A stretch of 64,000 nt of DNA, taken from positions 558,001-622,000 of the forward strand of contig NZ_JAICDG010000003.1 in the NCBI RefSeq assembly GCF_022751215.1. Reading direction: 5' to 3'. Source of the stretch: Actinomadura terrae. Lineage in GTDB: Bacteria; Actinomycetota; Actinomycetes; Streptosporangiales; Streptosporangiaceae. Position 1 is the stretch's first letter. Each line of letters opens with the position of its first letter. Positions 41,519 to 50,464 of this stretch are shown in pieces. Under the pieces are notes generated by a model that worked only from the letters and a program-made list of their open reading frames with translations, ran no database searches and was not told the DNA's origin. The position numbers and the translations under genes were made by a program.

Positions 41519-42939
41519 GCGACGCGGCCGACCTCACGGCGACCGAGCTGCTGGAGGCCTACCGGGCCGGGACGCTGTCCCCGGTCGAGGCGACCGAGGC
41601 CGTCCTCGCCCGGATCGACCGCGACGACCCGCACCTCAACGCGTTCTGCCTGGTCACGGGCGATTCGGCGGTCTCGGCCGCGCGCGCGTCGGCCGAGCGG
41701 TGGCGGCGCGGCACGACGCTCGGCCCGCTGGACGGCGTGCCGGTCTCGGTGAAGGACGTCCTGCTCACCCGGGGCTGGCCGACGCTGCGCGGCTCGCGGA
41801 CGATCGACCCGTCCGGCCCCTGGGACGAGGACGCGCCGACGGTGGCCCGGGTCCGCGAGGCGGGCGCGGTGATCGTCGGCAAGACCACCACGCCGGAGTT
41901 CGCGTGGAAGGGCGTCACGGACTCGCCGCTCACCGGCGTCACCCGCAACCCCTGGGACCCCTCCCGCACGCCGGGCGGGTCCAGCGGGGGCGCGGCGGCG
42001 GCCGTCGCGGCGGGCATGGCGCCGCTCGCGCTCGGCACCGACGGAGGCGGCTCGGTGCGCATCCCCGCCGCGTTCACCGGCACGTTCACGCTCAAGCCGA
42101 CCTACGGCCGCGTCCCGCACTACCCGGCCAGCCCGTTCGGGACCCTTGCGCACGCCGGGCCGATGACCCGCAGCGTGCCGGACGCGGCGCTGCTGCTCGA
42201 CGCGATCTGCGGCGCGGACGCGCGGGACTGGTCGTCGCTGCCCCCGCCCACCGCCGCGTTCACCGGGGAGCCCGGTGATCCCGCCGACCTCACGGGGCTG
42301 CGCGTCGCGTTCAGCCCCCGCCTCGGCTTCGCCACCGTGGACCCGGACGTCGCCGCGCTCGTCGCGGCCGCCGCGCAGGCCTTCGCCGACCTGGGCGCCG
42401 TGGTCGAGGAGGCCGACCCCGGCTTCACCGACCCCGTCGAGGAGTTCGAGGTCCTGTGGTTCGCGGGCGCGGCCAAGGTCGTCGAGCACCTGCCCCCGGA
42501 CGCCCGCGCGGCGCTCGACCCGGGCCTGCGCGAGATCTGCGAGCGGGGCGCGGCGTTCTCGGCCGGCGACTACCTCGACGCCACCGCCCGCCGGATGGAC
42601 CTCGGCCGGACCATGGGCCTGTTCCACGAGCGCTACGACCTGCTGCTCACCCCGACGTTGCCGATCACCGCGTTCGAGGCCGGACGGGAGGCCCCGGCGG
42701 GCTCGCCGTCCCGCCGCTGGACGGGTTGGACCCCGTTCACCTACCCGTTCAACATGACCCAGCAGCCCGCCGCGAGCCTGCCGTGCGGGCTCACGCCCGA
42801 GGGGCTGCCCGCCGGCCTCCAGGTCGTCGGCGCGCGGCACGCCGACGCGCTGGTCATGCGCGCCTGCCGCGCCTTCGAGCTGGCGCGCCCCTGGCACCAC
42901 CTGCGTCCCGCGTCCCGCGGCGCTCCGGTCGCGCCCTAG
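41515..42939 (+). CDS. Amidase signature family enzyme
   Basis: A 474-residue amidase with the Ser-cisSer-Lys triad: Lys80 (VSVKD), the cis-Ser in GGSSGG (156/157) and nucleophile Ser180 (GTDGGGSVRIPA). It hydrolyses an amide to the acid and ammonia. It is translationally coupled to the dehydrogenase. Within the GntR regulon it may release the amine or acid used by the aminotransferase and dehydrogenase; the true substrate is unknown. Its stop overlaps the convergent DUF1707 gene by 4 bases at a CTAG. Confidence 0.92.
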   Translation: MSDAADLTATELLEAYRAGTLSPVEATEAVLARIDRDDPHLNAFCLVTGDSAVSAARASAERWRRGTTLGPLDGVPVSVKDVLLTRGWPTLRGSRTIDPSGPWDEDAPTVARVREAGAVIVGKTTTPEFAWKGVTDSPLTGVTRNPWDPSRTPGGSSGGAAAAVAAGMAPLALGTDGGGSVRIPAAFTGTFTLKPTYGRVPHYPASPFGTLAHAGPMTRSVPDAALLLDAICGADARDWSSLPPPTAAFTGEPGDPADLTGLRVAFSPRLGFATVDPDVAALVAAAAQAFADLGAVVEEADPGFTDPVEEFEVLWFAGAAKVVEHLPPDARAALDPGLREICERGAAFSAGDYLDATARRMDLGRTMGLFHERYDLLLTPTLPITAFEAGREAPAGSPSRRWTGWTPFTYPFNMTQQPAASLPCGLTPEGLPAGLQVVGARHADALVMRACRAFELARPWHHLRPASRGAPVAP

Positions 42940-43622
42940 GCGTCGGGGCCCTCGGCCTCGGCCTCCGCCTCGCGGCGCTTCAGCTCCTTGCGGAGCTTCT
43001 TGTCGTGCTTGCGCGCCCGGCGCTTGACGTTGACGCCGCCCCAGAACGCGAAGCCGCGGATCACCACGACGGGGGAGCCCGGCGCGCCGGTGCCGCTCGC
43101 CCGCTGGTCGAAGCCGCCCATGATGCCGAGCCCCTTGACGTGCACGGTCAGGTCGTCCGGCACGATGATCTCGACCCCGCCCATGATCGCCAGCGCGGAG
43201 ATCGTCGCCTCCGCCTCGTCGAACCGGGCCTCGCGCAGGTCGATCTTGCCGCCGCCCCAGAACGCGAACGCGCGGAACCGCCGGGGCACGTTCCACACCC
43301 CCGACCGCCGGAACCCGCTCATGATCCCGATCCCGCCCCGCCAGGACGGGGCGCCCGGCACCGGCCGGAAGTCGGTGCCCGAGGACGGCGCGGGCGCGGG
43401 CGGCGCCGCGCCCGCGGCCGGGAGGTCGCGGGTGATCGGCTCCAGCTCCGCGTAGGTCTTGGCCGCGTACACCGCGTCCAGGCGCTCGTCCAGCTCCTCC
43501 AGCGTCAGCCGCCCCTCGCCCGCCGCGTCGCGCAGCACCCCGGCGATCCGCTCGCGGTCGGCGTCGGAGGCCCGCATCTCCGGTGTCGCGGGCCGTCCGG
43601 CGCGCTCAGGCAGGTTCGTCAT
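42936..43622 (-). CDS. DUF1707 and LiaF-like (cell wall stress) domain protein
   Basis: A 228-residue protein. The N-terminal DUF1707 domain (about 16-68) has the typical RASDADRERIAGVLRDAAGEGRLTLEELDERL pattern in shortened form. The C-terminal beta-helix-like region has repeating FWGGxKIDL and MGGVEI turns, as in the cell wall-active antibiotic response (LiaF C-terminal) family. No transmembrane segment is visible, so it is probably cytoplasmic or membrane-peripheral. It likely takes part in envelope stress sensing. The tail is Lys/Arg/Glu-rich. Confidence 0.85.
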   Translation of the reverse strand: MTNLPERAGRPATPEMRASDADRERIAGVLRDAAGEGRLTLEELDERLDAVYAAKTYAELEPITRDLPAAGAAPPAPAPSSGTDFRPVPGAPSWRGGIGIMSGFRRSGVWNVPRRFRAFAFWGGGKIDLREARFDEAEATISALAIMGGVEIIVPDDLTVHVKGLGIMGGFDQRASGTGAPGSPVVVIRGFAFWGGVNVKRRARKHDKKLRKELKRREAEAEAEGPDA

Positions 43623-43629
43623 GCGCCGA

Positions 43630-43837
43630 GCCTAGAGCGTGTGTCGAAGTGGCCTCAACGGTCACGCGGGCGCGTAGCTGAGCGGTGGGGCCGACGCCGG
43701 AGGCGAGGCCCCACCGCGAAGATCGCGAAGCGATCCGCGCCCGCCAAGGCACGGTCACTGCCCGAGCCGCCAGGCGAGGGCGGTGGGCCGGGACTTCAAT
43801 AAACACGGCCGGGACTTCATGAACACTGCCTAGAGCG
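43630..43837. mobile_element. MITE-like repeat element with 10-base flanking direct repeats
   Basis: GCCTAGAGCG occurs at 43630-43639 and again at 43828-43837, as expected of a target duplication, around ~188 non-coding bases. The ends show related inverted sequences (GTGTC-GAAGT left; GTGTTCATGAAGT right on the reverse strand). Inside are a perfect 11-base stem GCGGTGGGGCC/GGCCCCACCGC (43682-43692 with 43707-43717), a 6-base GATCGC/GCGATC hairpin (43721-43735), and a tandem pair of GGCCGGGACTTCA-NNNAACAC units (43786-43806, 43807-43826). No ORF. It could be a MITE or an extragenic palindromic repeat; copies elsewhere are not visible. Confidence 0.5.
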
Positions 43838-43838
43838 G

Positions 43839-46130
43839 TCAGCCGGCCGGCTCCAACCGGACGACGATCGACTTCGAGGTCGGGGTGTTGCTGACGGCGG
43901 CGGTGCTGTCGAGCGGGACCAGCACGTTGGTCTCCGGGAAGTAGGCCGCCGCGCAGCCCCGCGCCGTCGGGTAGCCGACGACGCGGAAGGAGGGGGCGCG
44001 CCGCTCGGTGCCGTCCGTCCACTCCGAGACCAGGTCGACGACCGCGCCGTCGGCGATCCCGAGCGCCTCCAGGTCGGCGGGGTTGACGAACACGACGCGG
44101 CGGCCCGCCTTGATGCCCCGGTAGCGGTCGTCCAGCCCGTAGATCGTGGTGTTGTACTGGTCGTGGCTGCGGACGGTCTGGAGCAGCAGCCGCCCCTCCG
44201 GCACCCGCAGCACCTCCAGCTCGTTCACGGTCAGGTTGGCCTTGCCGGTCGCGGTGGGGAAGCGGCGCTCGTCGCGGGGCGCGTGCGGGAGCGTGAACCC
44301 GTCCTTCCCCCGGATGCGCTCGTTGTAGCGGTCGAACCCGGGCACGACCCGCGAGACGCGGTCGCGGATCACGTCGTAGTCGCGCTCCATCTCCGCCCAG
44401 CCGAGGTCGGGGCCGGACAGCGTGGCGCGGGCGAGGCGGCACACGATCGCGACCTCCGACAGCAGGTGCGGGGAGGCCGGGGCGAGCCGCCCGCGCGAGG
44501 CGTGCACCATGCCCATCGAGTCCTCGACCGAGACGAACTGCGGCCCCGAGTCCTGGACGTCGCGCTCGGTGCGGCCGAGCGTCGGCAGGATCAGCGCCTG
44601 CGTCCCGGTCACCGCGTGCGACCGGTTGAGCTTGGTGGACACCTGCGCGGTCAGGCGGCAGCCGCGCAGCGCCGCCTCGGTGACCGCCGAGTCCGGGGTG
44701 GCGCGGACGAAGTTGCCGCCCATCCCGAGGAACACCTTCGCGGTGCCGTCGCGCATGGCGCGGATCGCGTCCACGGTGTCGAGGCCGTGCTCGCGCGGCG
44801 GCTCGAACCCGAACTCCTTGGCGAGGGCGTCCAGGAAGGCGGGCGCGGGCTTCTCGTAGATGCCCATCGTCCGGTCGCCCTGCACGTTGGAGTGCCCGCG
44901 GACGGGGCAGACGCCCGCGCCGGGGCGCCCGATGTTGCCGCGCAGCAGCAGGAAGTTGACGACCTCGCGGATCGTCGGCACCGAGTTGCGGTGCTGGGTC
45001 AGGCCCATCGCCCAGCACACGACGATCTTCTTCGCGGCCAGCACGTCGCCGAGCGTCGCGGCGATCTCGCCGCGGGACAGGCCGGTCGCCTCCAGCACCG
45101 CGTCCCAGTCCAGGCCGAGGACGTGGTCGCGGAACGCCTCGAAGCCGTGCGCGTGGGCGGTGAGGAACTCCTCGTCGATCGCGTCGGGCGCGTCCGACTC
45201 CAGCAGCAGCCGGTTGAGCGCCTGGAACAGGGCGAGGTCGCCGTTCAGCCGGATCTGGAGGAACCGGTCGGCGAGGCCCGTGCCCTTCCCGACGAGCCCC
45301 GACGCGCGCTGCGGGTTCTTGAACCGCATCAGCCCGGCCTCGGGCAGGGGGTTCACCGCGACGATCCGCGCGCCGTCCTTCTTGGCGCGTTCCAGAGCCG
45401 ACAGCATCCGGGGGTGGTTGGTGCCCGGGTTCTGGCCGACGACGAAGATCAGGTCGGCCTGGTGCAGGTCCTCCAGCAGCACCGAGCCCTTGCCGATGCC
45501 GATCGTCTCGACCAGCGCCGACCCCGACGACTCGTGGCACATGTTGCTGCAATCGGGGAGGTTGTTCGTGCCGAACGCGCGGGCGAAGAGCTGGTAGGCG
45601 AACGCGGCCTCGTTGCTCGTCCGGCCCGAGGTGTAGAAGAGCGCCTCGTCGGGGGAGTCGAGGCCGTTTAGCTCGGACGCGAGGAGCTCGAACGCCTCGT
45701 CCCACGACACCGGCTCGTAGTGCTCGGACCCGGCGCGCAGGATCATCGGCTCGGTCAGCCGGCCCTGCTGCCCCAGCCAGTGGTCGGAGCGCTCGGCCAG
45801 CTCGGCGACCGTGTGCCGGGCGAAGAACTCCCGGGTCACCCGCCGGGTCGTCGCCTCCTCCGCGACGGCCTTCGCGCCGTTCTCGCAGAACTCGGCGAGG
45901 TGCCGGTGGTCGCCCTCGGGCCACGCGCAGCCGGGGCAGTCGAACCCGGGCTTCTGGTTGACCCGGACCAGCGTCAGCGCCGTCCGGCGCACGCCCATCT
46001 GGTCGTAGGCCTGGCGCAGCGCCGCCGTGACGCCCGGTACGCCCGCCGCCCAGGTCTTCGGCTCCGACACCTCCGTGCCGGCGATGTCGTCGGCGGGATC
46101 GACGTCGCCCGCGGGCGCCTTGCGGCTCAT
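43839..46130 (-). CDS. FdhF/YdeP-like molybdopterin oxidoreductase
   Basis: A 763-residue oxidoreductase of the FdhF/YdeP family. It has an N-terminal Cys motif FDCPGCAWP, then molybdopterin-binding segments: CSNMCHESSGSAL, VVGQNPGTNHPRM, VCPVRGHSNVQG and the C-terminal MopB-CT like domain (about 640-763) with TVRSHDQYNTTIYGL. The Cys-x2-Cys at CPGC could ligate a cluster, but a full four-Cys Fe-S set is not obvious. Its true substrate is unknown; related proteins are linked to acid resistance or formate-type redox. The ATG at 46130 is preceded by GAGAAGG. The repeat element lies immediately past its stop. Confidence 0.85.
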   Translation of the reverse strand: MSRKAPAGDVDPADDIAGTEVSEPKTWAAGVPGVTAALRQAYDQMGVRRTALTLVRVNQKPGFDCPGCAWPEGDHRHLAEFCENGAKAVAEEATTRRVTREFFARHTVAELAERSDHWLGQQGRLTEPMILRAGSEHYEPVSWDEAFELLASELNGLDSPDEALFYTSGRTSNEAAFAYQLFARAFGTNNLPDCSNMCHESSGSALVETIGIGKGSVLLEDLHQADLIFVVGQNPGTNHPRMLSALERAKKDGARIVAVNPLPEAGLMRFKNPQRASGLVGKGTGLADRFLQIRLNGDLALFQALNRLLLESDAPDAIDEEFLTAHAHGFEAFRDHVLGLDWDAVLEATGLSRGEIAATLGDVLAAKKIVVCWAMGLTQHRNSVPTIREVVNFLLLRGNIGRPGAGVCPVRGHSNVQGDRTMGIYEKPAPAFLDALAKEFGFEPPREHGLDTVDAIRAMRDGTAKVFLGMGGNFVRATPDSAVTEAALRGCRLTAQVSTKLNRSHAVTGTQALILPTLGRTERDVQDSGPQFVSVEDSMGMVHASRGRLAPASPHLLSEVAIVCRLARATLSGPDLGWAEMERDYDVIRDRVSRVVPGFDRYNERIRGKDGFTLPHAPRDERRFPTATGKANLTVNELEVLRVPEGRLLLQTVRSHDQYNTTIYGLDDRYRGIKAGRRVVFVNPADLEALGIADGAVVDLVSEWTDGTERRAPSFRVVGYPTARGCAAAYFPETNVLVPLDSTAAVSNTPTSKSIVVRLEPAG

Positions 46131-46151
46131 CCTTCTCACGTCCTCGGGTCG

Positions 46152-46171
46152 GGGGCAGGGGTGGCTGCCCC
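46152..46171 (-). other. Hairpin in the 5' leader of the FdhF-like gene
   Basis: GGGGCAG (46152-46158) pairs with CTGCCCC (46165-46171) around a 6-base loop, ~25 bases before the ATG. It could affect translation or be an incidental GC hairpin. Confidence 0.3.
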
Positions 46172-46225
46172 TTACTCTCGCACGACCCACTGCGCTGGTC
46201 ACCGCCCGGTTCCGCTGGACGGACG

Positions 46226-47293
46226 CTACTGGGGCGGCCCGTCGGTGAGATGGAGCACGGCGGACTGCCGGACGCCCTGCGCCGTCGTCCACTCGAGCAG
46301 GACGTCGTCGCCCGGGTGGTGGGCCAGCATCAGGTCGGTGAGCGCGGTGGCCGACTCCACCCGCCGCCCGGCCAGCGCGACGATCGTCACGCCCACCGGG
46401 ACCCCGGCGGCGTCGGCGGGCGTGCCGGGGACGACCTCGGCGACCAGGGCCCCGAGCTCCGCGCCCGTCCCCCGGACCTTGACGCCGAGCAGCGCGGTCG
46501 GGCCGATGTGGACGGTCGCGGACGCCTGCCCCCGCTGGATCTGCCGGGCGATCTCCAGCGCGCGCCCGGCGGGGATCGCGTAGCCGCGGTGCGCGCCCTT
46601 CTGCTTCAGCTCGGCGCCGCCCGCGGCGGCGGTGTTGACGCCGATCACGGCGCCCCGGGTGTCCAGCAGCGGGCCGCCGGAGTCGCCCGGCCGGATCGGG
46701 GCGCTGGTCTCGATCAGGCCGGTGAGCCGCTCGGAGGTGCCGTCGCTCTCGTCCCTGGCGGTCACCGACTGGCCGAGCGAGGTGACGAGGCCGGTCACGA
46801 CCGTGGGGGTCCCGCCCTTGCCGCCCGCGTTGCCGACGGCGGTGACCGGGTCGCCGACCCGCACCCGGGACGCGTCGCCGAACACGGCCGGCTGGAGCCC
46901 GGCCGCGCCGTCCAGCCGGATCACCGCGATATCGCCCGCCTTGTCGTAGCCGACGACCCGCGCGGTGTAGGTGCGGTGGTTGTCGGTGTCGGTGCCCTTG
47001 ATCGCCGTGGCGCCCTGGATCACGTGGTTGTTGGTGAGCACGAACCCGGAGGGGTCCAGGACGAGGCCGGTCCCGGCGGCGCTGGTGCTGTTCAGGCCCT
47101 GCTCGGTGTCGATGTTGACGACGCCGGGGCGGCGGCCGCTCGGCGCCGCGTGCCGGGTGGAGGTGGCCGCGACCGGCGGGGTCGCCTCCGGGTCGTCCGC
47201 CGCGCGGCAGGCGGGCGCGAGCAGCGCCGTCAGCGCGGCCAGCAGCGCCAGCGCCGCCGCGCGGACGCCGCGCCGCTGCGGGATCTCGCTCAC
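46226..47293 (-). CDS. Exported trypsin-like serine protease with PDZ domain (HtrA/DegP type)
   Basis: A 355-residue S1C protease. The signal peptide (about 8-31) ends in APAC-R, so it is secreted and possibly lipid-anchored, although the lipobox is weak. The triad is His90 (LTNNHV), Asp121 (AGDIAVIRL) and Ser205 (GDSGGPL). The C-terminal ~80 residues form a PDZ domain (GALVAEVVPGTPADAAGV). It is likely an envelope quality-control protease. I chose GTG 47293 because GGGAGG lies at ideal spacing; the TTG-started extension to 47320 has no such site. Confidence 0.85.
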   Translation of the reverse strand: MSEIPQRRGVRAAALALLAALTALLAPACRAADDPEATPPVAATSTRHAAPSGRRPGVVNIDTEQGLNSTSAAGTGLVLDPSGFVLTNNHVIQGATAIKGTDTDNHRTYTARVVGYDKAGDIAVIRLDGAAGLQPAVFGDASRVRVGDPVTAVGNAGGKGGTPTVVTGLVTSLGQSVTARDESDGTSERLTGLIETSAPIRPGDSGGPLLDTRGAVIGVNTAAAGGAELKQKGAHRGYAIPAGRALEIARQIQRGQASATVHIGPTALLGVKVRGTGAELGALVAEVVPGTPADAAGVPVGVTIVALAGRRVESATALTDLMLAHHPGDDVLLEWTTAQGVRQSAVLHLTDGPPQ

Positions 47294-47382
47294 CGCGCCT
47301 CCCCTCGGGCTTTCCTCCAATGATTCCCGATCTCGGGTGTTTAGTCCCTAAGGCCGGAAGAGAGGCGCTCTGACCTGCGCAA

Positions 47383-48609
47383 TCACCGGCGCCGGGGGGC
47401 CAGGCGCGTGATCGCGAACGCGGCCAGCGCCAGCGCGGCGATCGTCAGCGCCATCGGCAGCGCGGTCCCTGGGCCCCCGATCCCGGCGAGCGGCGCGGCG
47501 GCGCCGCCGATCGCGAACTGGGTCAGCCCGAGCAGCGCCGACGCGCTCCCGGCGACCCGGGGCGGCCGGTCGGCGAGTGCGAGCGCGGTCGCGTTCGGCA
47601 TGATCAGGCCCTCCCCGGCGGCGACCAGGAACAGCGCGGGCAGCACGCCGGGCAGGCCCGCCCCGGCGAGCACCGCGACCGGCAGCCCCACGCCGCCGAC
47701 CGCGACGACCGTCAGCCCGGCGGCCAGCAGCCGCTCCAGCCTGACCCGCCCGGCCAGCCACCCGCTGAGCTGGCCGACCGCGACGATGCCGAGCGAGTTG
47801 GCGCCGAACACGAGGCTGAAGCCCTGCGGCGACAGGTGGTAGATGTCCTGGAGGACGAACGGGGAGCCCGAGATGTAGGTGAACAGCGCGCCGAACGCCA
47901 GCGCGACCGACAGGCCGTAGGCGACGAACGTCCGGTCGGCGGCGAGCGCACGGAACGTCGTCAGCGTGGCGCGGGCCCCGCCGGTCTCGCGGCGCTCCGG
48001 CGGCAGCGTCTCGCGCAGCCCGAGCAGCGCGGCCAGGAACAGCGCGACGCCCGTCCCGGCGAGGACGGCGAACACCCCCGGCCACGGCACGACCCGCAGC
48101 AGCTGCCCGCCGAGGACGGGCGCGAGGATCGGCGCGGTCCCGTTGACCAGCATCAGCAGCGAGAAGAACTTCGCCGCCGCGACGCCGTCGTACAGGTCCT
48201 GGACGATGGCGCGGCCGATCACGATCCCGGCGGCGCCCGCCGCGCCCTGGACGAGCCGGAGCGCGATGAACGTCTCCACGTTCGGAACCATCACGCACAG
48301 TAGCGACGCGATCGCGTACAGGGCGAGCCCGACCAGCAGCGGGCGGCGGCGGCCGAGCGCGTCGCTCAGCGGTCCCGCGATGATCTGCCCGGCGGCGAGG
48401 CCGACCACGCACGCGGTCAGCGTGAGCTGCGCCTGCATGGCGCCGGTGGACAGGTCGGAGGCGAGCCGGGGCAGCGCCGGGAGGTACATGTCGATCGACA
48501 GCGGCGCGACGGCGGTCAGCGCGCCGAGCACGAGGATCAGCATGAGCCGCCGGTCGGGCGCGGCGCGCGCCGGGGACACGGATCCGGAGGGCGTGGCCGT
48601 CTGGGTCAT
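47383..48609 (-). CDS. Bcr/CflA family MFS drug exporter
   Basis: A 408-residue major facilitator with 12 hydrophobic segments. Bcr/CflA marks are APLSIDMYLPALPRL in the first segment and GPLSDALGRRRPLL in the first cytoplasmic loop, then GRAIVQDLY. It should expel a drug or metabolite by proton antiport. Start ATG 48609. Upstream there are inverted and direct repeats (48660-48725) that may be operator sites, but no regulator gene sits next to it. Confidence 0.9.
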   Translation of the reverse strand: MTQTATPSGSVSPARAAPDRRLMLILVLGALTAVAPLSIDMYLPALPRLASDLSTGAMQAQLTLTACVVGLAAGQIIAGPLSDALGRRRPLLVGLALYAIASLLCVMVPNVETFIALRLVQGAAGAAGIVIGRAIVQDLYDGVAAAKFFSLLMLVNGTAPILAPVLGGQLLRVVPWPGVFAVLAGTGVALFLAALLGLRETLPPERRETGGARATLTTFRALAADRTFVAYGLSVALAFGALFTYISGSPFVLQDIYHLSPQGFSLVFGANSLGIVAVGQLSGWLAGRVRLERLLAAGLTVVAVGGVGLPVAVLAGAGLPGVLPALFLVAAGEGLIMPNATALALADRPPRVAGSASALLGLTQFAIGGAAAPLAGIGGPGTALPMALTIAALALAAFAITRLAPRRR

Positions 48610-48659
48610 GGGGGTCTCCGTGGGAAGCGGCCGGGGCGGGAGGGGTCTCCGAGAAGGTC

Positions 48660-48725
48660 TAACGAGATGACCGTACGTTATCTGCCACGTCAGGAAGTGG
48701 CGTCCGTCACACCACTGTCCGTCAC
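48660..48725. promoter_or_regulatory. Cluster of repeats upstream of the Bcr/CflA exporter
   Basis: TAACG-N11-CGTTA (48660-48680), CCAC-N8-GTGG (48685-48700) and a direct repeat GTCCGTCAC (48702-48710, 48717-48725; 15-base period) crowd the 120 bases between the exporter start and the end of the GTPase operon. Function inferred from position only. Confidence 0.35.
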
Positions 48726-48730
48726 GATCG

Positions 48731-50461
48731 TTAGTAGGGGAACCGCTCCGCGGCCGCGAGCAGCGCGCCGGCCACGGCGGCGACGGTCAGCGCCGACACC
48801 CCGGCCAGCACGGCCCAGCGCCCGACCTGGTAGCCGACCGGGACGCGGCCGTCCGCGCGGCCCCGCACCGGCCAGGGCGCGCGCGGCGGCGCCGTCCCCG
48901 GCACGCCGCCCTCCTCGGCACCGGACGCGGTGGCCGGGCCCTCGACGTTCGCCGCGGGCGGGACCAGCCCCGTCAGCCAGCCGAGCAGGTCGGCGACCTC
49001 GGCGGGCGCGGTCGCGAGGCCCGAGCCGAGGTAGCGGACCTCGCCCGCGACCTGGTCGAGGGTGCGGACGGTGTTGCCGAGCCCGACCCGGCCGAGCCAG
49101 CCGCGCAGGTCGGGATCGTCGCGCAGGCCGCGGCCGATCTCGGTGCGGGCGAGCAGGTCGATCTTGGTGACGACGACCGCGACGCGCTTCTGCCGCCCCT
49201 GGCCCGGACGCGACCGCAGCTCGTTCAGCACCCGCTGGAGCGTGTCGGCCGGGTCCTCCTCCGAGGAGGCCGCGCCCGCCTCGACCAGGCGCCGCTCGTC
49301 GGCCGTCAGCGCCCGCCTGACCTGCGGGAGCGCGAACGGGTCCAGCACGAACAGCAGCGCCTCGCCGTGGTCGAGGTAGCGCAGCGACTCCACCTCGGTC
49401 GCGCCCGTGTAGTGCTCGCCCGCCGGGTCGAACAGGTACAGGATGCGGCGCGCGCGGCCCGGCAGCTCCACGTCCACCATCGTGGCGAGCGGCAGCTCCG
49501 GGCCCGTCTTCGCCGGCCGCCCACCGCGCTGGAACTCCTCGATGGCGCCCGCGTACGCCTGGGCGTGCCGCCGCTCCACGAACGACAGCCGCCCGTCGAC
49601 GGCGTGCGCGTGCGCGTGCAGCGCCCGGATGCCGAGCACCATGAACGTGGTCTTGCCCGCCGCCGGGCCGCCGACGAACGGCAGCGGCTCCACCCGGACC
49701 CGCCCGATCCGCTCGGGCAGCCGCCCGCCGCAGTGCGGGCAGTACGCCGCCAGCCGGAACCGCCCGAGCGGGACCGTCGTCGGCAGCCGCGCGCCGCAGC
49801 GGCACACGTGCCGGAACGCGCCGCCCGCGCCGGGCGTCAGGCCCCGGTGCCGGGCGCCGCATCCCGGGCACGCGTACTCGGGCAGCCCGATCCGCTCGTA
49901 ACAGAACGGGTGCGGGCAGGTTTGCAGGATCCGCCCGTAGGCCATGAACACCCGCTCGACCGCCGCGAGCACGAGCACGCAGCCGAGCCACGCCGCGAGC
50001 CCGACCGCCGCGACCAGCCCGTACAGGACGGTCAGCGCCAGCACGAACACCCCGGCGGGGACGGCGGCGGTCGCGATCCCCGCGCACAGCGCCAGCCAGA
50101 TCGGGAACGCGAAGTACCCCCAGAGCCCGCCGAGCAGCAGCGTCCTGGTGAGCCGCACGACGATCGCGGACGCGGTCGTCCACACCCGGGGCACGACGGT
50201 CCGGGTGATCGCCCACCAGTCCCGCCACACCTGGCCCAGCAGGTAGTGCCGGTAGGCGACCGGCGGCGGCTCGACCGGCGAGGGGCCCGCCAGCGTGGAC
50301 GGCGCGAGCGTCCGGCAGGCGTGCAGGTAGTACAGGCCGAGCGCGGCGGCCCCGGCGACGACCAGCGTCGCGGGGAACAGCACGGGGAACACGACGATGA
50401 ACCCGACGTACATGGCGCCGAGCCACACCGCGATCAGCAGCAGGACGAGCAGGGGGTGCAC
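48731..50461 (-). CDS. Membrane-anchored zinc-ribbon GTPase-like protein (double-GTPase type)
   Basis: A 576-residue protein, last in the chaperone-GTPase operon. About four transmembrane segments lie in residues 1-170 and one at the C-terminus (about 548-570). Between them are zinc-ribbon Cys groups (C198/C201, C220/C222, C241/C244) and a P-loop GTPase core: GGPAAGKTT (264-272), DPAGE (345-349) and TKID (432-435). This arrangement fits the double-GTPase (DO-GTPase) families seen with GAP1 proteins. The GTG at 50461 follows the GAP1 stop by 3 bases. It probably anchors the system at the membrane. Confidence 0.75.
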   Translation of the reverse strand: MHPLLVLLLIAVWLGAMYVGFIVVFPVLFPATLVVAGAAALGLYYLHACRTLAPSTLAGPSPVEPPPVAYRHYLLGQVWRDWWAITRTVVPRVWTTASAIVVRLTRTLLLGGLWGYFAFPIWLALCAGIATAAVPAGVFVLALTVLYGLVAAVGLAAWLGCVLVLAAVERVFMAYGRILQTCPHPFCYERIGLPEYACPGCGARHRGLTPGAGGAFRHVCRCGARLPTTVPLGRFRLAAYCPHCGGRLPERIGRVRVEPLPFVGGPAAGKTTFMVLGIRALHAHAHAVDGRLSFVERRHAQAYAGAIEEFQRGGRPAKTGPELPLATMVDVELPGRARRILYLFDPAGEHYTGATEVESLRYLDHGEALLFVLDPFALPQVRRALTADERRLVEAGAASSEEDPADTLQRVLNELRSRPGQGRQKRVAVVVTKIDLLARTEIGRGLRDDPDLRGWLGRVGLGNTVRTLDQVAGEVRYLGSGLATAPAEVADLLGWLTGLVPPAANVEGPATASGAEEGGVPGTAPPRAPWPVRGRADGRVPVGYQVGRWAVLAGVSALTVAAVAGALLAAAERFPY

Positions 50462-50464
50462 GTT

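Noticed and set aside
43640..43827. Degraded transposase gene inside the repeat element
   Set aside because: No frame gives a recognisable transposase fragment; the sequence is dominated by inverted repeats.
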